Source of the DNA: Glutamicibacter nicotianae
GTDB taxonomy: Bacteria; Actinomycetota; Actinomycetes; Actinomycetales; Micrococcaceae
Direction: 5' to 3'
Length of the DNA: 64,000 bases
NCBI RefSeq assembly: GCF_006539525.1
Contig: NZ_BJNE01000001.1
Coordinates: forward strand, 310,001-374,000
Part shown: positions 54,926 to 62,802 of the stretch, piece after piece
How the letters are laid out: the number at the start of each line of letters is the position of its first letter
Numbering within the stretch: the stretch's first letter is position 1
The notes under the pieces: generated by a model
Seen by the model: only the letters and a program-made list of their open reading frames with translations
Told to the model about the DNA's origin: nothing
Database searches by the model: none
Position numbers and translations under genes: made by a program

Positions 54926-55036
54926 ATTCGAATCCTAATCGGGAATAAGCGCGACGCCCGTCCAGCGCGCGGGCAGCCAAGTACCGTATAGTTCGATGAC
55001 GGGCCCAGCGTCCCGCGCACAATACAAAGGAGACTC

Positions 55037-55726
55037 ATGGCTACCGCACCACTCCCCGCTCCAAGCACAGTCCGGGCAGCCCGCACTTTCGCGCACATCG
55101 GCACCGAACGCACGCGCTGGCGCGGACTCATCCACGCCTGGTCCACCCCAGGAATCATCATCATGAACCTGGTGCTGATCGTGCTGGCCGACGGGCGCTT
55201 GGCCGAATGGACCACCGCCGTCTTCGCCCTCTGCTCGATCCTGCTCTTTGGCACCTCTGCGCTATATCACCGCGGGAACTGGACGGACAAGGTTATGGGC
55301 CTCTTCCGCCGAGCCGACCATGCGAACATTTTCCTGCTCATCGCCGGCACCTATACCCCGGTCGCAGCGCTGACCTTGCCGGGCCGGCAGGCGATCATCG
55401 TCCTGTCGATCATCTGGGCCGGAGCATTGGCCGGGATCGCCATCAAGTCCTTCTGGCCAGCTGCACCGCGCTGGGTAGGGGTCAGCCTCTACATCCTGCT
55501 CGGTTGGGGCGCCTTGATGCAGCTGCCAGCATTCTGGACAGCGAACCCCGCGGTAATGATCCTGATTCTTGCAGGAGGCGTGGCATATACGGTTGGTGCG
55601 GTGTTCTACGCCACCAAGCGGCCTAATCCCCTGCCGAAGATCTTCGGATTCCATGAGCTCTTCCATGCCTGCACCGTCATGGCCTTCCTCTGCCATTGGA
55701 CGGCAGTGCTTCTCGTGGCCCTGTAG
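55037..55726 (+). CDS. Hemolysin III family (PAQR/YqfA-like) membrane protein
   Basis: 229 residues from ATG 55037, with AAAGGAG upstream. Seven membrane helices; the PAQR metal-site motifs are SALYHR, RADHANIF and GFHELFHAC (Asp, two His, plus Ser). Members are hydrolase-like membrane proteins; a role in membrane lipid homeostasis is known for relatives. Hemolysin activity is not implied by the name. Confidence 0.92.
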   Translation: MATAPLPAPSTVRAARTFAHIGTERTRWRGLIHAWSTPGIIIMNLVLIVLADGRLAEWTTAVFALCSILLFGTSALYHRGNWTDKVMGLFRRADHANIFLLIAGTYTPVAALTLPGRQAIIVLSIIWAGALAGIAIKSFWPAAPRWVGVSLYILLGWGALMQLPAFWTANPAVMILILAGGVAYTVGAVFYATKRPNPLPKIFGFHELFHACTVMAFLCHWTAVLLVAL

Positions 55727-55743
55727 CCGTGCCGGCCAGTTGT

Positions 55744-55790
55744 TAAAAGCGATCGCCGCAAGCTTCAAGAAGCTTGCGGCGATCGCTTTT
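55744..55790. terminator. Perfect palindromic terminator, both strands
   Basis: An unbroken 20-base inverted repeat (AAAAGCGATCGCCGCAAGCT and its complement) around a short centre; A and T runs at the ends serve both converging genes. Confidence 0.9.
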
Positions 55791-55811
55791 ATGCATCCGC
55801 TACTATGCTGG

Positions 55812-57086
55812 CTAGCGCTGGCCGTAGCGCTTGCGCACGACAACCAGTCCGAGCAGCGAGATCACGGCAATCGCCATGTAGTACAGGCTAGGCGCATCCA
55901 GCGACCCGGTCACATCCAGCAGCCAGGTCAGCACCAGCGGGGCGATGCCGCCCAAGAGGGTAACGCCCACGTTGTAAGCCACCGACAGGCCCGAACCGCG
56001 GATCGCGGCAGGGAAGAGGTTTGAGAGCAACGCCGGCAGCGGGCCGAAGTAGAAGGACATGATCACACCGAGCACCGCAATCACGATCACCATCACGATG
56101 ACGCTCGGCTTCGAAGTCATCAGCTTGAACAACGGGTAGGCCAGCACGAACGCTGCCACTGCCGCATAGGTCATCACCCTTGCCGGGCCGATCCGGTCGG
56201 CCAGATGGCCCACCAGCGGAACACCGCACAGCGTGATGATGCCCGCCGAGATTCCACCCAGGAAGGCTGCATCGGCGGGGATCTTCAGGTTCGTGACGGC
56301 GAAGGTCGGCATGTACAGGATCATGTACACCGAAATCGTGGCCACGCCAATGGTTGCCACCGCGGCGAGCACGCGTCCGTAGTGCTGGGCAAACAGCGTG
56401 CCCAGCGGCGATTTCTCCTTGGCCGTGGAAATGAACTCCTCGGTTTCCTCCAGCTTTGCGCGAATGTACAGGCCGACCGGACCGATCAGCAGGCCAACGA
56501 AGAACGGCACGCGCCAGCCCCAGCTCTCCAGGGCTTCCTGGCTCAAGCCCGTGGTCAGGAAATAGCCGAAGGCCGAGGCCAGCAGCATGGACGCACCCTG
56601 GCTGGCGACTTGCCACGAAGAGTAGAACGCTTTCTTATGAGGTGCCGTTTCAATCAGGAACGCCGTGGCCGTGCCGAACTCGCCACCGGCGGAGAATCCT
56701 TGGATCAATCGCGAGAGCAGGATGATCAAGGCACCCGCCACGCCCGCCACTTCATAGGGCGGGGCCACGGCCATGATCAGCGTTCCGAGCATCATCAGCC
56801 CCAGCGTCAGGGTCAGTGCGCTCTTGCGCCCCTTGCGGTCGGCATAGCTGCCCAGCACCATGCCGCCCAAGGGCCTGATCACGTAGGAAATCGCGAAGGT
56901 GGCGAAGGTGAGAATCAGCGCGAACGTGCCATCGGATTCCGGATAGAACACCTTGGCGATCGTGGTTGCGAAGGTGGCATAGACAATGATGTCGAACCAT
57001 TCGAGGGCCGCGCCGATGGAACTGGAGATGACGGCCTTGCGGGCCTTGGCGATCTGCTCTGGCGTAGCCACTGCTCCGGTGCTCAT
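55812..57086 (-). CDS. MFS transporter, metabolite:H+ symporter type
   Basis: 424 residues, 12 helices. The motif SYVIRPLGGMVLGSYADRKGRK and LIQGFSAGGEFGTA are those of the MHS group (ProP, KgtP, ShiA-like). The acidic start of loop 8-9 and the GWRVPFFVG motif are also typical. The start overlaps the argE stop by four bases, so both are translated together; the transporter might carry a substrate of argE, such as an N-acylated amino acid. Substrate otherwise unknown. Confidence 0.9.
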   Translation of the reverse strand: MSTGAVATPEQIAKARKAVISSSIGAALEWFDIIVYATFATTIAKVFYPESDGTFALILTFATFAISYVIRPLGGMVLGSYADRKGRKSALTLTLGLMMLGTLIMAVAPPYEVAGVAGALIILLSRLIQGFSAGGEFGTATAFLIETAPHKKAFYSSWQVASQGASMLLASAFGYFLTTGLSQEALESWGWRVPFFVGLLIGPVGLYIRAKLEETEEFISTAKEKSPLGTLFAQHYGRVLAAVATIGVATISVYMILYMPTFAVTNLKIPADAAFLGGISAGIITLCGVPLVGHLADRIGPARVMTYAAVAAFVLAYPLFKLMTSKPSVIVMVIVIAVLGVIMSFYFGPLPALLSNLFPAAIRGSGLSVAYNVGVTLLGGIAPLVLTWLLDVTGSLDAPSLYYMAIAVISLLGLVVVRKRYGQR

Positions 57087-58252
57087 GAGCTGGCCTTTGC
57101 AATCAGTGAATCAATGAAGTTCTCGCAGGCTACGATCTGCTCCAGCTCGATGTACTCGTCCGGAGCGTGTGCCTGGGCGATATCGCCGGGACCGCACACC
57201 ACGGTGGGAATGCCTGCCGCCGCGAACAGCCCGGCTTCGGTGCCATAGGTGACCTTTTCATCGGTGGCAATGGCTCCGCAGGAGGCGGCGAAGGACACGA
57301 TTTCTTCATCGGGTGCGGTATCCAGGCCCGGAGCTCCCGCCTGCTGGGCGAACTTCACTGAGCAGGCGGGGTTCTGCTCGCGCATTTCGGCCTCCAGCTT
57401 GGCCGCTTCGTCGCGGAAGCGTCCGGTGAGCGCCTCGCGATCCACTACCGCCAGCGAACGGTATTCGAAGTGGACCACCGCTTGCGAGGGAATGGTGTTC
57501 ACCGCGATGCCGCCGTCGAACTTGTTCACGTTCATGGTGGTGGTCGGTTCGATGAAGGATTGATCGCGCGGACCATTGCTGCACAGCTCGGCTGATACCT
57601 CTTCAACGAAATTCGCGAAGCGCAGCGCGTAGGAAATGGCGTTGACTCCTTCGGATGGCAGCGAGGAGTGGGCTGCGACGCCGTTGAACTCGGCACGGAA
57701 AACATTCATCGACTTGTGCCCGCGGATGGCCCGCATGCTCGACGGCTCCCCCACGAAGCATCCGCGCGGTGCCAGGTTTTCATCAACGATCTTCTGCACC
57801 AGAGACACCGCGCCGACGCAGCCGACTTCTTCGTCGTAGGACAGAGCCAGGTGGATAGGCTCGGCAAGTTTTGCGCTGGTGAGCTGGTCCAGCTTGGCCA
57901 GGATCACCCCGAGGTAGCCCTTCATGTCGCAGGTGCCGCGGCCATAGAGCTTGCCGTCGCGCACCTGTGCATCGAACGGATCGCTGCTCCAGTCCTGCCC
58001 GTCCACCGGCACCACGTCGGTGTGCCCGGAGAGCACGATGCCGCCGGTGCGCGTCCCATCGGCCGCGGGGATGGTGGCTAGCAGGTTGGCTTTGGTGCCT
58101 TCGTCGTTGTGGATCAGCTGGGAGCTGATGCCGTAGGCGTCCAGCTTCTTCACCACATTCTCGATCAGTGGGAGGTTGCTGTCGCGGCTCGTGGTGTCCA
58201 CGGCGATGAGCTCGTGGATTTCCTTCATGCTTGCTTCGCTGGGCGCGGTCAT
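57083..58252 (-). CDS. argE: Acetylornithine deacetylase (M20 peptidase family)
   Basis: 389 residues. It removes the acetyl group from N-acetylornithine; the family also contains related N-acylases. Zinc ligand motifs are LSGHTDVVPVDGQDW, GRGTCDMKG and SYDEEVGCVGA, with the late His in the AQAHAPDEYIELEQI segment. Sequence near GEPSSMRAIRGHKS (Arg) supports the ArgE group. Its role may be catabolic rather than biosynthetic because of its pairing with an MFS transporter. Confidence 0.88.
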   Translation of the reverse strand: MTAPSEASMKEIHELIAVDTTSRDSNLPLIENVVKKLDAYGISSQLIHNDEGTKANLLATIPAADGTRTGGIVLSGHTDVVPVDGQDWSSDPFDAQVRDGKLYGRGTCDMKGYLGVILAKLDQLTSAKLAEPIHLALSYDEEVGCVGAVSLVQKIVDENLAPRGCFVGEPSSMRAIRGHKSMNVFRAEFNGVAAHSSLPSEGVNAISYALRFANFVEEVSAELCSNGPRDQSFIEPTTTMNVNKFDGGIAVNTIPSQAVVHFEYRSLAVVDREALTGRFRDEAAKLEAEMREQNPACSVKFAQQAGAPGLDTAPDEEIVSFAASCGAIATDEKVTYGTEAGLFAAAGIPTVVCGPGDIAQAHAPDEYIELEQIVACENFIDSLIAKASS

Positions 58253-58659
58253 CTCGGCTCCTGATTCTAGGCAATAACGCTATGGACTCATAGTTCCACA
58301 GTGGCCCTGCTCCGCCTAGAAAAATTTCGCAGAATGGCTTTCTGGCTAGTTGCGAATAATGCCGGCTCCACGCAGATAGGACATGACCGCAGCGATGAAT
58401 GAGCGAAGCTTGCCGCGGCAGCCTCCGAAGACGGCCCGCCCAGCAGAGGTCAGTGCAATTCAGGTGACCGGACTCAGCCTCTCCAGGGCCTTGTCCATTT
58501 TCACATATTCAGTAACAGGTCTATTTTGTTCTCTGCGCAGAATGATGCCCGGATATTCCGGAGAACGGCTGAGCCCTCTGGCCAAGGCTTCGGCACGGGC
58601 CCGTGAACGTCATATGGGCGCATAGCGCTCCATCCTGCAGGACTGTTACCTGCTTACCG
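58253..58659. other. Intergenic region without a supported gene
   Basis: No start with a ribosome site lies in a long open frame on either strand. One minus-strand frame (about 58460-58605) reads like coding sequence for about 45 codons (LARGLSRSPEYPGIILRRE) but has a stop before it and no start. It could be a gene remnant. The argE promoter should be at the left edge. Confidence 0.4.
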
Positions 58660-59268
58660 CTATTTGCGTCCGAGCACGGCCACTAGGAAATCGTCGGCCG
58701 GCAAATGGAAGTTCCAAGTCGAATAGCTTTGCTGAATTACCAACCCCGCCTCTATGGCATCGGATTCGAAGTCATCGAACTCATACCCGCGCCCGGAACC
58801 GAAGCCGATGATCATGCGCCCGTCCAACGCCAAGTGCTCACGCAGCTGCTGCAATGCTGGAAGGCGTTCGGACTCGGAGAGGAAAGTGACAACATTGCCT
58901 GCGGAGACAATCAGATCGAATTCCTGCTTCTGCCCCGCTTCAACATCGACGGTGAAGTCAGCCAGGTTCCCGACCTGCCATTGGGCCTTGGGGTAGTCCA
59001 TTCGCGCAACATCGATGAGGTGCGGGTCAAGGTCGACGCCCACGACGTGGTGTCCTTGCTCGGAAAGCCAGCCGCCGATGCGCCCGGTTCCGCATCCGGC
59101 GTCCAGGATCCTGCTGCCGCGGGCAACCATTGCGTCAACGGCGCGTGCTTCTCCGAAAATATCCTGGCCTTCGGCGGCAAGCGTGCGCCAGCGCTGGGCG
59201 AAGTTCTGCGAGTGGTCCGGGTTCTTGCGCACGGTGGCGAGCCAAAGGTTTTCTTCTGGTGCAGTCAT
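58660..59268 (-). CDS. Class I SAM-dependent methyltransferase
   Basis: 202 residues. SAM motif I is ILDAGCGTGRIGGWL, post-I VVGVDLDPHLID, and the later motif LIVSAGNVVTFL is present. Family members methylate many small molecules; nothing here names the substrate. It lies 110 bases past the tRNA-Val region, leftward. Confidence 0.88.
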   Translation of the reverse strand: MTAPEENLWLATVRKNPDHSQNFAQRWRTLAAEGQDIFGEARAVDAMVARGSRILDAGCGTGRIGGWLSEQGHHVVGVDLDPHLIDVARMDYPKAQWQVGNLADFTVDVEAGQKQEFDLIVSAGNVVTFLSESERLPALQQLREHLALDGRMIIGFGSGRGYEFDDFESDAIEAGLVIQQSYSTWNFHLPADDFLVAVLGRK

Positions 59269-59333
59269 GAACCCAGTTTCGCACCTTCAGCGGACTTCGG
59301 CGATTCGACGGCCACGTCCAGAAAACGAGAAGA

Positions 59334-59373
59334 GACCGTTTCAATCACTGTGAAAAGTGATTGAAACGGTCTT
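59334..59373 (-). terminator. Terminator after tRNA-Val copy 1
   Basis: A 17-base-pair stem (AGACCGTTTCAATCACT with its complement), just downstream of the tRNA on the minus strand; T-run weak. Confidence 0.65.
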
Positions 59374-59378
59374 CGTTG

Positions 59379-59454
59379 TGGTGGGCCCTACCGGGATCGA
59401 ACCGATGACATTCACGGTGTAAACGTGACGCTCTACCAGCTGAGCTAAAGGCCC
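59379..59454 (-). tRNA. tRNA-Val (TAC anticodon), copy 1
   Basis: Full cloverleaf on the minus strand with 5' GGGCCTT, anticodon loop TTTACAC (anticodon TAC, reads GTA/GTG), T-loop GGTTCGATCCC and encoded CCA at 59381-59379. Identical to the copy at 61381. Confidence 0.96.
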
Positions 59455-59645
59455 TCCTGCAATGGATGAACTCGGAAATTGCTTTCTTTCATCCCTCCGC
59501 TGCAACAAGTAATAATCTAATGCATCCCGAACTGACTTGGCAACTTGATATGGGGGTTTTCGCGAAAGAGTGCCGAGCGTCACCCGCGAGGCAGTTTCCG
59601 TACCAACATTCCCATTCTGTTTCAGGGACACGAGCGGATGAGTGC

Positions 59646-59864
59646 GTGAACAGGAAACTCGCAACTGCCGGCCCTGCCCTATGCCTGATCCTTTCAGGCT
59701 GCGCCTCCGGGAATATCTACACCGATGCACCACCACGGCCGTCAGCAATTGACGATATGGCAGCTGAACCTGTAGACCTGACCGGCCTTGGGAAGCAAAG
59801 CAAAAGGACGCACGGATGCGGAATTTCCGAAAGTTTGTGGCGGTCGCCTCAACAGGTGCTCTAA
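59646..59864 (+). pseudogene. Lipoprotein gene fragment (N-terminal part)
   Basis: From GTG 59646 the frame gives VNRKLATAGPALCLILSGC, a signal peptide with lipobox, then ASGNIYTDAPPRPSAIDDMA. After about 40 residues the reading runs into the ribosome site and start of the toxin-like gene and ends at 59864 without domain-like content. It looks like the front end of a lipoprotein gene cut off by the segment that carries the toxin-like gene. A genuine tiny lipoprotein of 72 residues cannot be excluded. Confidence 0.5.
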
Positions 59865-60535
59865 CGCTGAGTCTGCTCGTGGCTGGCGCACTGCCGAGCG
59901 CGGCTGCAAGCAGAACAACCGAGCAGGAGGTGGCAAACGCCGCGACGCTCGAAATGAGCGTGCCGGAATATAAGTCAATGCGAGAGCTGGCCGAAAAGGG
60001 CCAGGTTGAGCTTTGGGCTAATGGGAAAAAGTTTTTGCCTAACAGTGAGGACAGCTGGCCGCAATCAATCCGCAACCTGCCAATCGGCAAGACATCTTTA
60101 TACCAGGCGAAAACGTGGGGCGCCTGCGGTGTCAAAACCGCCAATAATAAGCATGTTCGAATCTGGTATGTAAACAAAACGCCGTATGCGCGACTCGCTG
60201 CGGTTTTGAATTGTGGAACCTGGACTCCGAAGAACCCCAATGGAGGCTGGGGCTACCGTCATATCGCAGGGAAACATGGCGGGGAGTGGAAGCAACTGGC
60301 CGCGCAAGTGGCATTTAACACGAACTGGCGGGATATTGCAGACTTCGCGATCAATGACGGTTTGACTAACATCTATTCGAGTGCAAGAAATCCTGCCAAC
60401 AACACCTTCCGCTACAAAGGTAAAATCGAACTAAAATGGTATGACGGACGAACTATAAAGACGTACTACACCACCGTCGCTGTCGACCAAAGAGATCGCC
60501 GCATCATTACCGCTTACTACCGGAGCAAAAAATAG
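59816..60535 (+). CDS. Sec-exported RNase-toxin-like protein
   Basis: 239 residues from ATG 59816, with AAAGGA eight bases upstream. A signal peptide (about 1-31, ending ALPSAAA) is followed by a linker, Cys104 and Cys133 that could form a disulfide, and a C-terminal domain with RHIAGKHGGEW (His149, Lys153, His154) and the ending RRIITAYYRS. The spacing of the paired His, a long central part and a terminal TAY-type motif resemble C-terminal RNase domains of polymorphic toxins (BECR/EndoU-like fold); this is judged by eye. It would be a stand-alone toxin with no delivery domain. Its base composition is lower in GC than its surroundings. Confidence 0.65.
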   Translation: MRNFRKFVAVASTGALTLSLLVAGALPSAAASRTTEQEVANAATLEMSVPEYKSMRELAEKGQVELWANGKKFLPNSEDSWPQSIRNLPIGKTSLYQAKTWGACGVKTANNKHVRIWYVNKTPYARLAAVLNCGTWTPKNPNGGWGYRHIAGKHGGEWKQLAAQVAFNTNWRDIADFAINDGLTNIYSSARNPANNTFRYKGKIELKWYDGRTIKTYYTTVAVDQRDRRIITAYYRSKK

Positions 60536-60543
60536 GGGTCTAA

Positions 60544-60900
60544 GTGCGTGACTTTTCAGGCAAAGTGGAGCAATTCAAGTACCAACTTTCGGGGCTTGGT
60601 GAGGTCTCAATAGTTCCTCTGGTTCAAGAGGGATACGTATTTTTGCGATATAAGGACTCCCAAGAGCTATACGCATTCGACTGCCCTTTTGAAGAAGTCC
60701 TGAAACACGCAGTTCAATCCGGTGGAGAAGATCTCTGGCCTGATATGGATCCGCTTGAAGCGCAATTGGCACTTTTCTCAGTGCATGTCATGGAAACGAT
60801 CGATACAGCTCCGGATGAGGCGCACATTTTGAGCTTTGGCGACCGGGGGCTTGAAGCCGTTAAGGGCAAGTTACCGGCGGCAGCAATTGGTGAAGATTAG
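60544..60900 (+). CDS. Small acidic protein, probable immunity partner
   Basis: 118 residues from GTG 60544, with AGGGG five bases upstream; starts eight bases after the toxin-like stop. Cytosolic (no signal peptide), strongly acidic, without a known domain. A small acidic protein directly behind an exported RNase-like toxin is the usual design of immunity genes, which bind the basic toxin. The role is inferred from position and charge only. Confidence 0.6.
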   Translation: MRDFSGKVEQFKYQLSGLGEVSIVPLVQEGYVFLRYKDSQELYAFDCPFEEVLKHAVQSGGEDLWPDMDPLEAQLALFSVHVMETIDTAPDEAHILSFGDRGLEAVKGKLPAAAIGED

Positions 60901-60973
60901 AAAATTGAGTGACCATGATGCAGATCTCTGTGTAATCCCCAGAAGCATGTGTCGTCGTTACCAGGCCTGAAAT

Positions 60974-61004
60974 GCCCGGTTCCCGCACGGGAGCCGGGCT
61001 TTCC
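60974..61004 (+). terminator. Terminator after the toxin/immunity pair
   Basis: A 12-base-pair stem (GCCCGGTTCCCG with its complement, one mismatch) followed by TTT, 73 bases past the immunity gene stop. Confidence 0.75.
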
Positions 61005-61210
61005 CGCATCCTGCGGATATGGCTGAGACCTAATTACTAAACGGGAACAGTCTCACCTAGATCTTGCAAATCCTCACCAGACTCGCCTTCCGATCCGTCA
61101 GGATACCCTGACCCAAGGGCCTTCAGGGTTGTTCGATCCGGATTTGAATGACCTGGGTTTGGCTGTGGAATTGATGATCCGACCTGCGCCGATTGCTGAT
61201 GCGGCGTGGC

Positions 61211-61254
61211 CCTACGTGTTTCTTACGTTTGGCTTACGTTTCGCTTACGTGCTT
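61211..61254 (+). repeat. Four 11-base direct repeats (CTTACGT type)
   Basis: CCTACGTGTTT at 61211, CTTACGTTTGG at 61222, CTTACGTTTCG at 61233 and CTTACGTGCTT at 61244 follow one another without gaps. An 11-base period is one helix turn, as in integrase arm sites or iterons. No protein reading fits. The rest of 61005-61327 shows no gene. Confidence 0.7.
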
Positions 61255-61332
61255 AGAACGGAGAAAGAGCGCGCAAGAGATTCAAATACGCCTAAGTGTG
61301 TGATCCTAGAAACAGCGTGTAAACGCAAGAAA

Positions 61333-61373
61333 ACCCGCCCTAGCCAGCCTTTTTAGGCTAGTTCGGAGCGGGT
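61333..61373 (-). terminator. Terminator after tRNA-Val copy 2
   Basis: Stems ACCCGC/GCGGGT and CTAGCC/GGCTAG stack on each other; on the minus strand TTTTCTTG follows. Confidence 0.75.
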
Positions 61374-61380
61374 CTTATTT

Positions 61381-61456
61381 TGGTGGGCCCTACCGGGATC
61401 GAACCGATGACATTCACGGTGTAAACGTGACGCTCTACCAGCTGAGCTAAAGGCCC
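61381..61456 (-). tRNA. tRNA-Val (TAC anticodon), copy 2
   Basis: Same sequence as the copy at 59379 over all 76 bases, including CCA. Flanking bases on both sides differ between the copies. Confidence 0.96.
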
Positions 61457-61571
61457 TTACCATGTTCGCTTTTGCAAGCCAACGAGGAATAACTCTACAC
61501 AGGTATCTGCACACAGGCAAATCGAGGAGCCTGTTTTTCCAGTGAACCAGAACACAGTTACCATCGGCAGG

Positions 61572-62024
61572 CTAAGAGCTGCGCTCCACCGCCGCCTTAT
61601 AGTCTTCGACACTTCTTGGCTGGGTCATCTCGCTGCGGAAAACATCGCGCACCTCACCGTCGACCAGGTACAGCGACAGCCTCGTTGCGACCCCGCGTTC
61701 GCGATCGAAGGCGTCGGCCTGTTGGGCCACTGCCCCGTGTGGCCAGAAGTCGGCCAGCAGCTCGAATTGAAGGTCGAGGGACTGCGCGTAATTGCGCAGG
61801 GTGAACTTATGGTCCACTGAAATGGCAACGATGCGCACCTGATGCCGCTCGAAGAATTCGTAGTGCTCTTGGAGTGTCGCCAGTTCCGACCCGCATACCC
61901 GTGAAAACGCCCATGGATAAAAGACAACCAGCACCCGGCCTTTGGACAGCCCGGTACTGGTTATCGTTTCGCCGTACTGATTTTCCAGCGAGAAGTCGAA
62001 CAGGCGTAAACCTGCTTGGATCAT
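61572..62024 (-). CDS. AhpE-like peroxiredoxin
   Basis: 150 residues. The peroxidatic Cys lies in FYPWAFSRVCGSELATL, close to the 1-Cys AhpE group of actinobacteria; no obvious resolving Cys is seen. It removes H2O2 or peroxynitrite using mycothiol/thioredoxin partners. The start overlaps the DUF3052 stop by one base (TAATG). The order AhpE, DUF3052 and divergent aceE is that of mycobacteria. Confidence 0.92.
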   Translation of the reverse strand: MIQAGLRLFDFSLENQYGETITSTGLSKGRVLVVFYPWAFSRVCGSELATLQEHYEFFERHQVRIVAISVDHKFTLRNYAQSLDLQFELLADFWPHGAVAQQADAFDRERGVATRLSLYLVDGEVRDVFRSEMTQPRSVEDYKAAVERSS

Positions 62025-62440
62025 TAGTTCTTCTTACGCGGGGCGAGGCGGATTGCGGACCAATCCTCCGAGACACCTTCACTAGTAGTTACGTGCAGTC
62101 CTGCAGATGGGGCCTCCTGCTGGATCAGGGATGGCGATACATGTCCCTCGCGGCCCTGCTTCGGGGTGAGCAGCCAAACGACACCCTTCTCATCCAAGCA
62201 GTTCAGCGCGTCCATCAATGCGTCAACAAGATCTCCATCGCCGTCACGCCACCAGTAGATGACTGCGTCGACAACGTCATGGTCCTCTTCGGTGAGCAGC
62301 TCTGAACCAATCAGGTCCTCAATCGAATCGCGCAGATCGTAGTCCACGTCATCGTCATAACCCAGTTCCTGAATAAGGTCTTCATTAGCGAAGCCCAATT
62401 TTTTGGCGGGCTCCAAGTTTGCCGATACGGCGTCGCTCAC
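62024..62440 (-). CDS. DUF3052 protein
   Basis: 138 residues from GTG 62440, with AGGAGGAA eight bases upstream; the frame stays open 20 codons further. The conserved DUF3052 body (LGFANEDLIQELGYDDDVDYDLRDSIEDLIGSELLTEEDHDVVDAVIYWWRDGDGDLVDALMDAL) is highly acidic. These proteins keep company with AhpE and aceE in many actinobacteria; the function is not known to me. Confidence 0.9.
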   Translation of the reverse strand: MSDAVSANLEPAKKLGFANEDLIQELGYDDDVDYDLRDSIEDLIGSELLTEEDHDVVDAVIYWWRDGDGDLVDALMDALNCLDEKGVVWLLTPKQGREGHVSPSLIQQEAPSAGLHVTTSEGVSEDWSAIRLAPRKKN

Positions 62441-62802
62441 TTCATTCCTCCTGCTGGTGCAAAGCGTTACTACCAACGAAACACGGTTTTGCTGTTCCAT
62501 TCAAGCGCTGCAGCGATAACACGCCGAACAAATATAACCCAGATTCCAGTGACCCACACCATAATGACATGAGCATAAAGAAGATAGACACCATACACAG
62601 TTGCGTAAGTCACTTTAAATATCTGCTTTAAACCGGTTTTTGCTCGAAATCTCGACTCCAAAGATGATCTTTTGACACTAGAGTTGCATATGAACCGGCA
62701 GTGCACATCATTCCAGTGTTACTGCACCCGTTGTCCCAATACCGGTGCACCGCAGCGCAAAACTGCACAGCGTCGGAGCCGCAATTCAATCAAGGAGCTT
62801 CA
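62441..62802. other. Divergent promoter region of DUF3052 and aceE
   Basis: About 360 bases between divergent genes with no protein reading that looks real. The left half is A/T rich (runs of TTTAAA and AAACC); a TTGACA string lies near 62669 but has no good -10 partner at the usual distance. AAGGAG precedes the aceE start. Confidence 0.4.

Noticed and set aside
58383-58625. 80-residue plus-strand reading and a 45-codon minus-strand stretch
   Set aside because: The first has poor codon choice and no ribosome site. The second looks more protein-like but has no start and a stop just before it; at most a gene remnant.
61129-61356. 75-residue plus-strand reading over the 11-base repeats
   Set aside because: Its middle is made of the repeats and its end lies in the tRNA terminator; not a gene.
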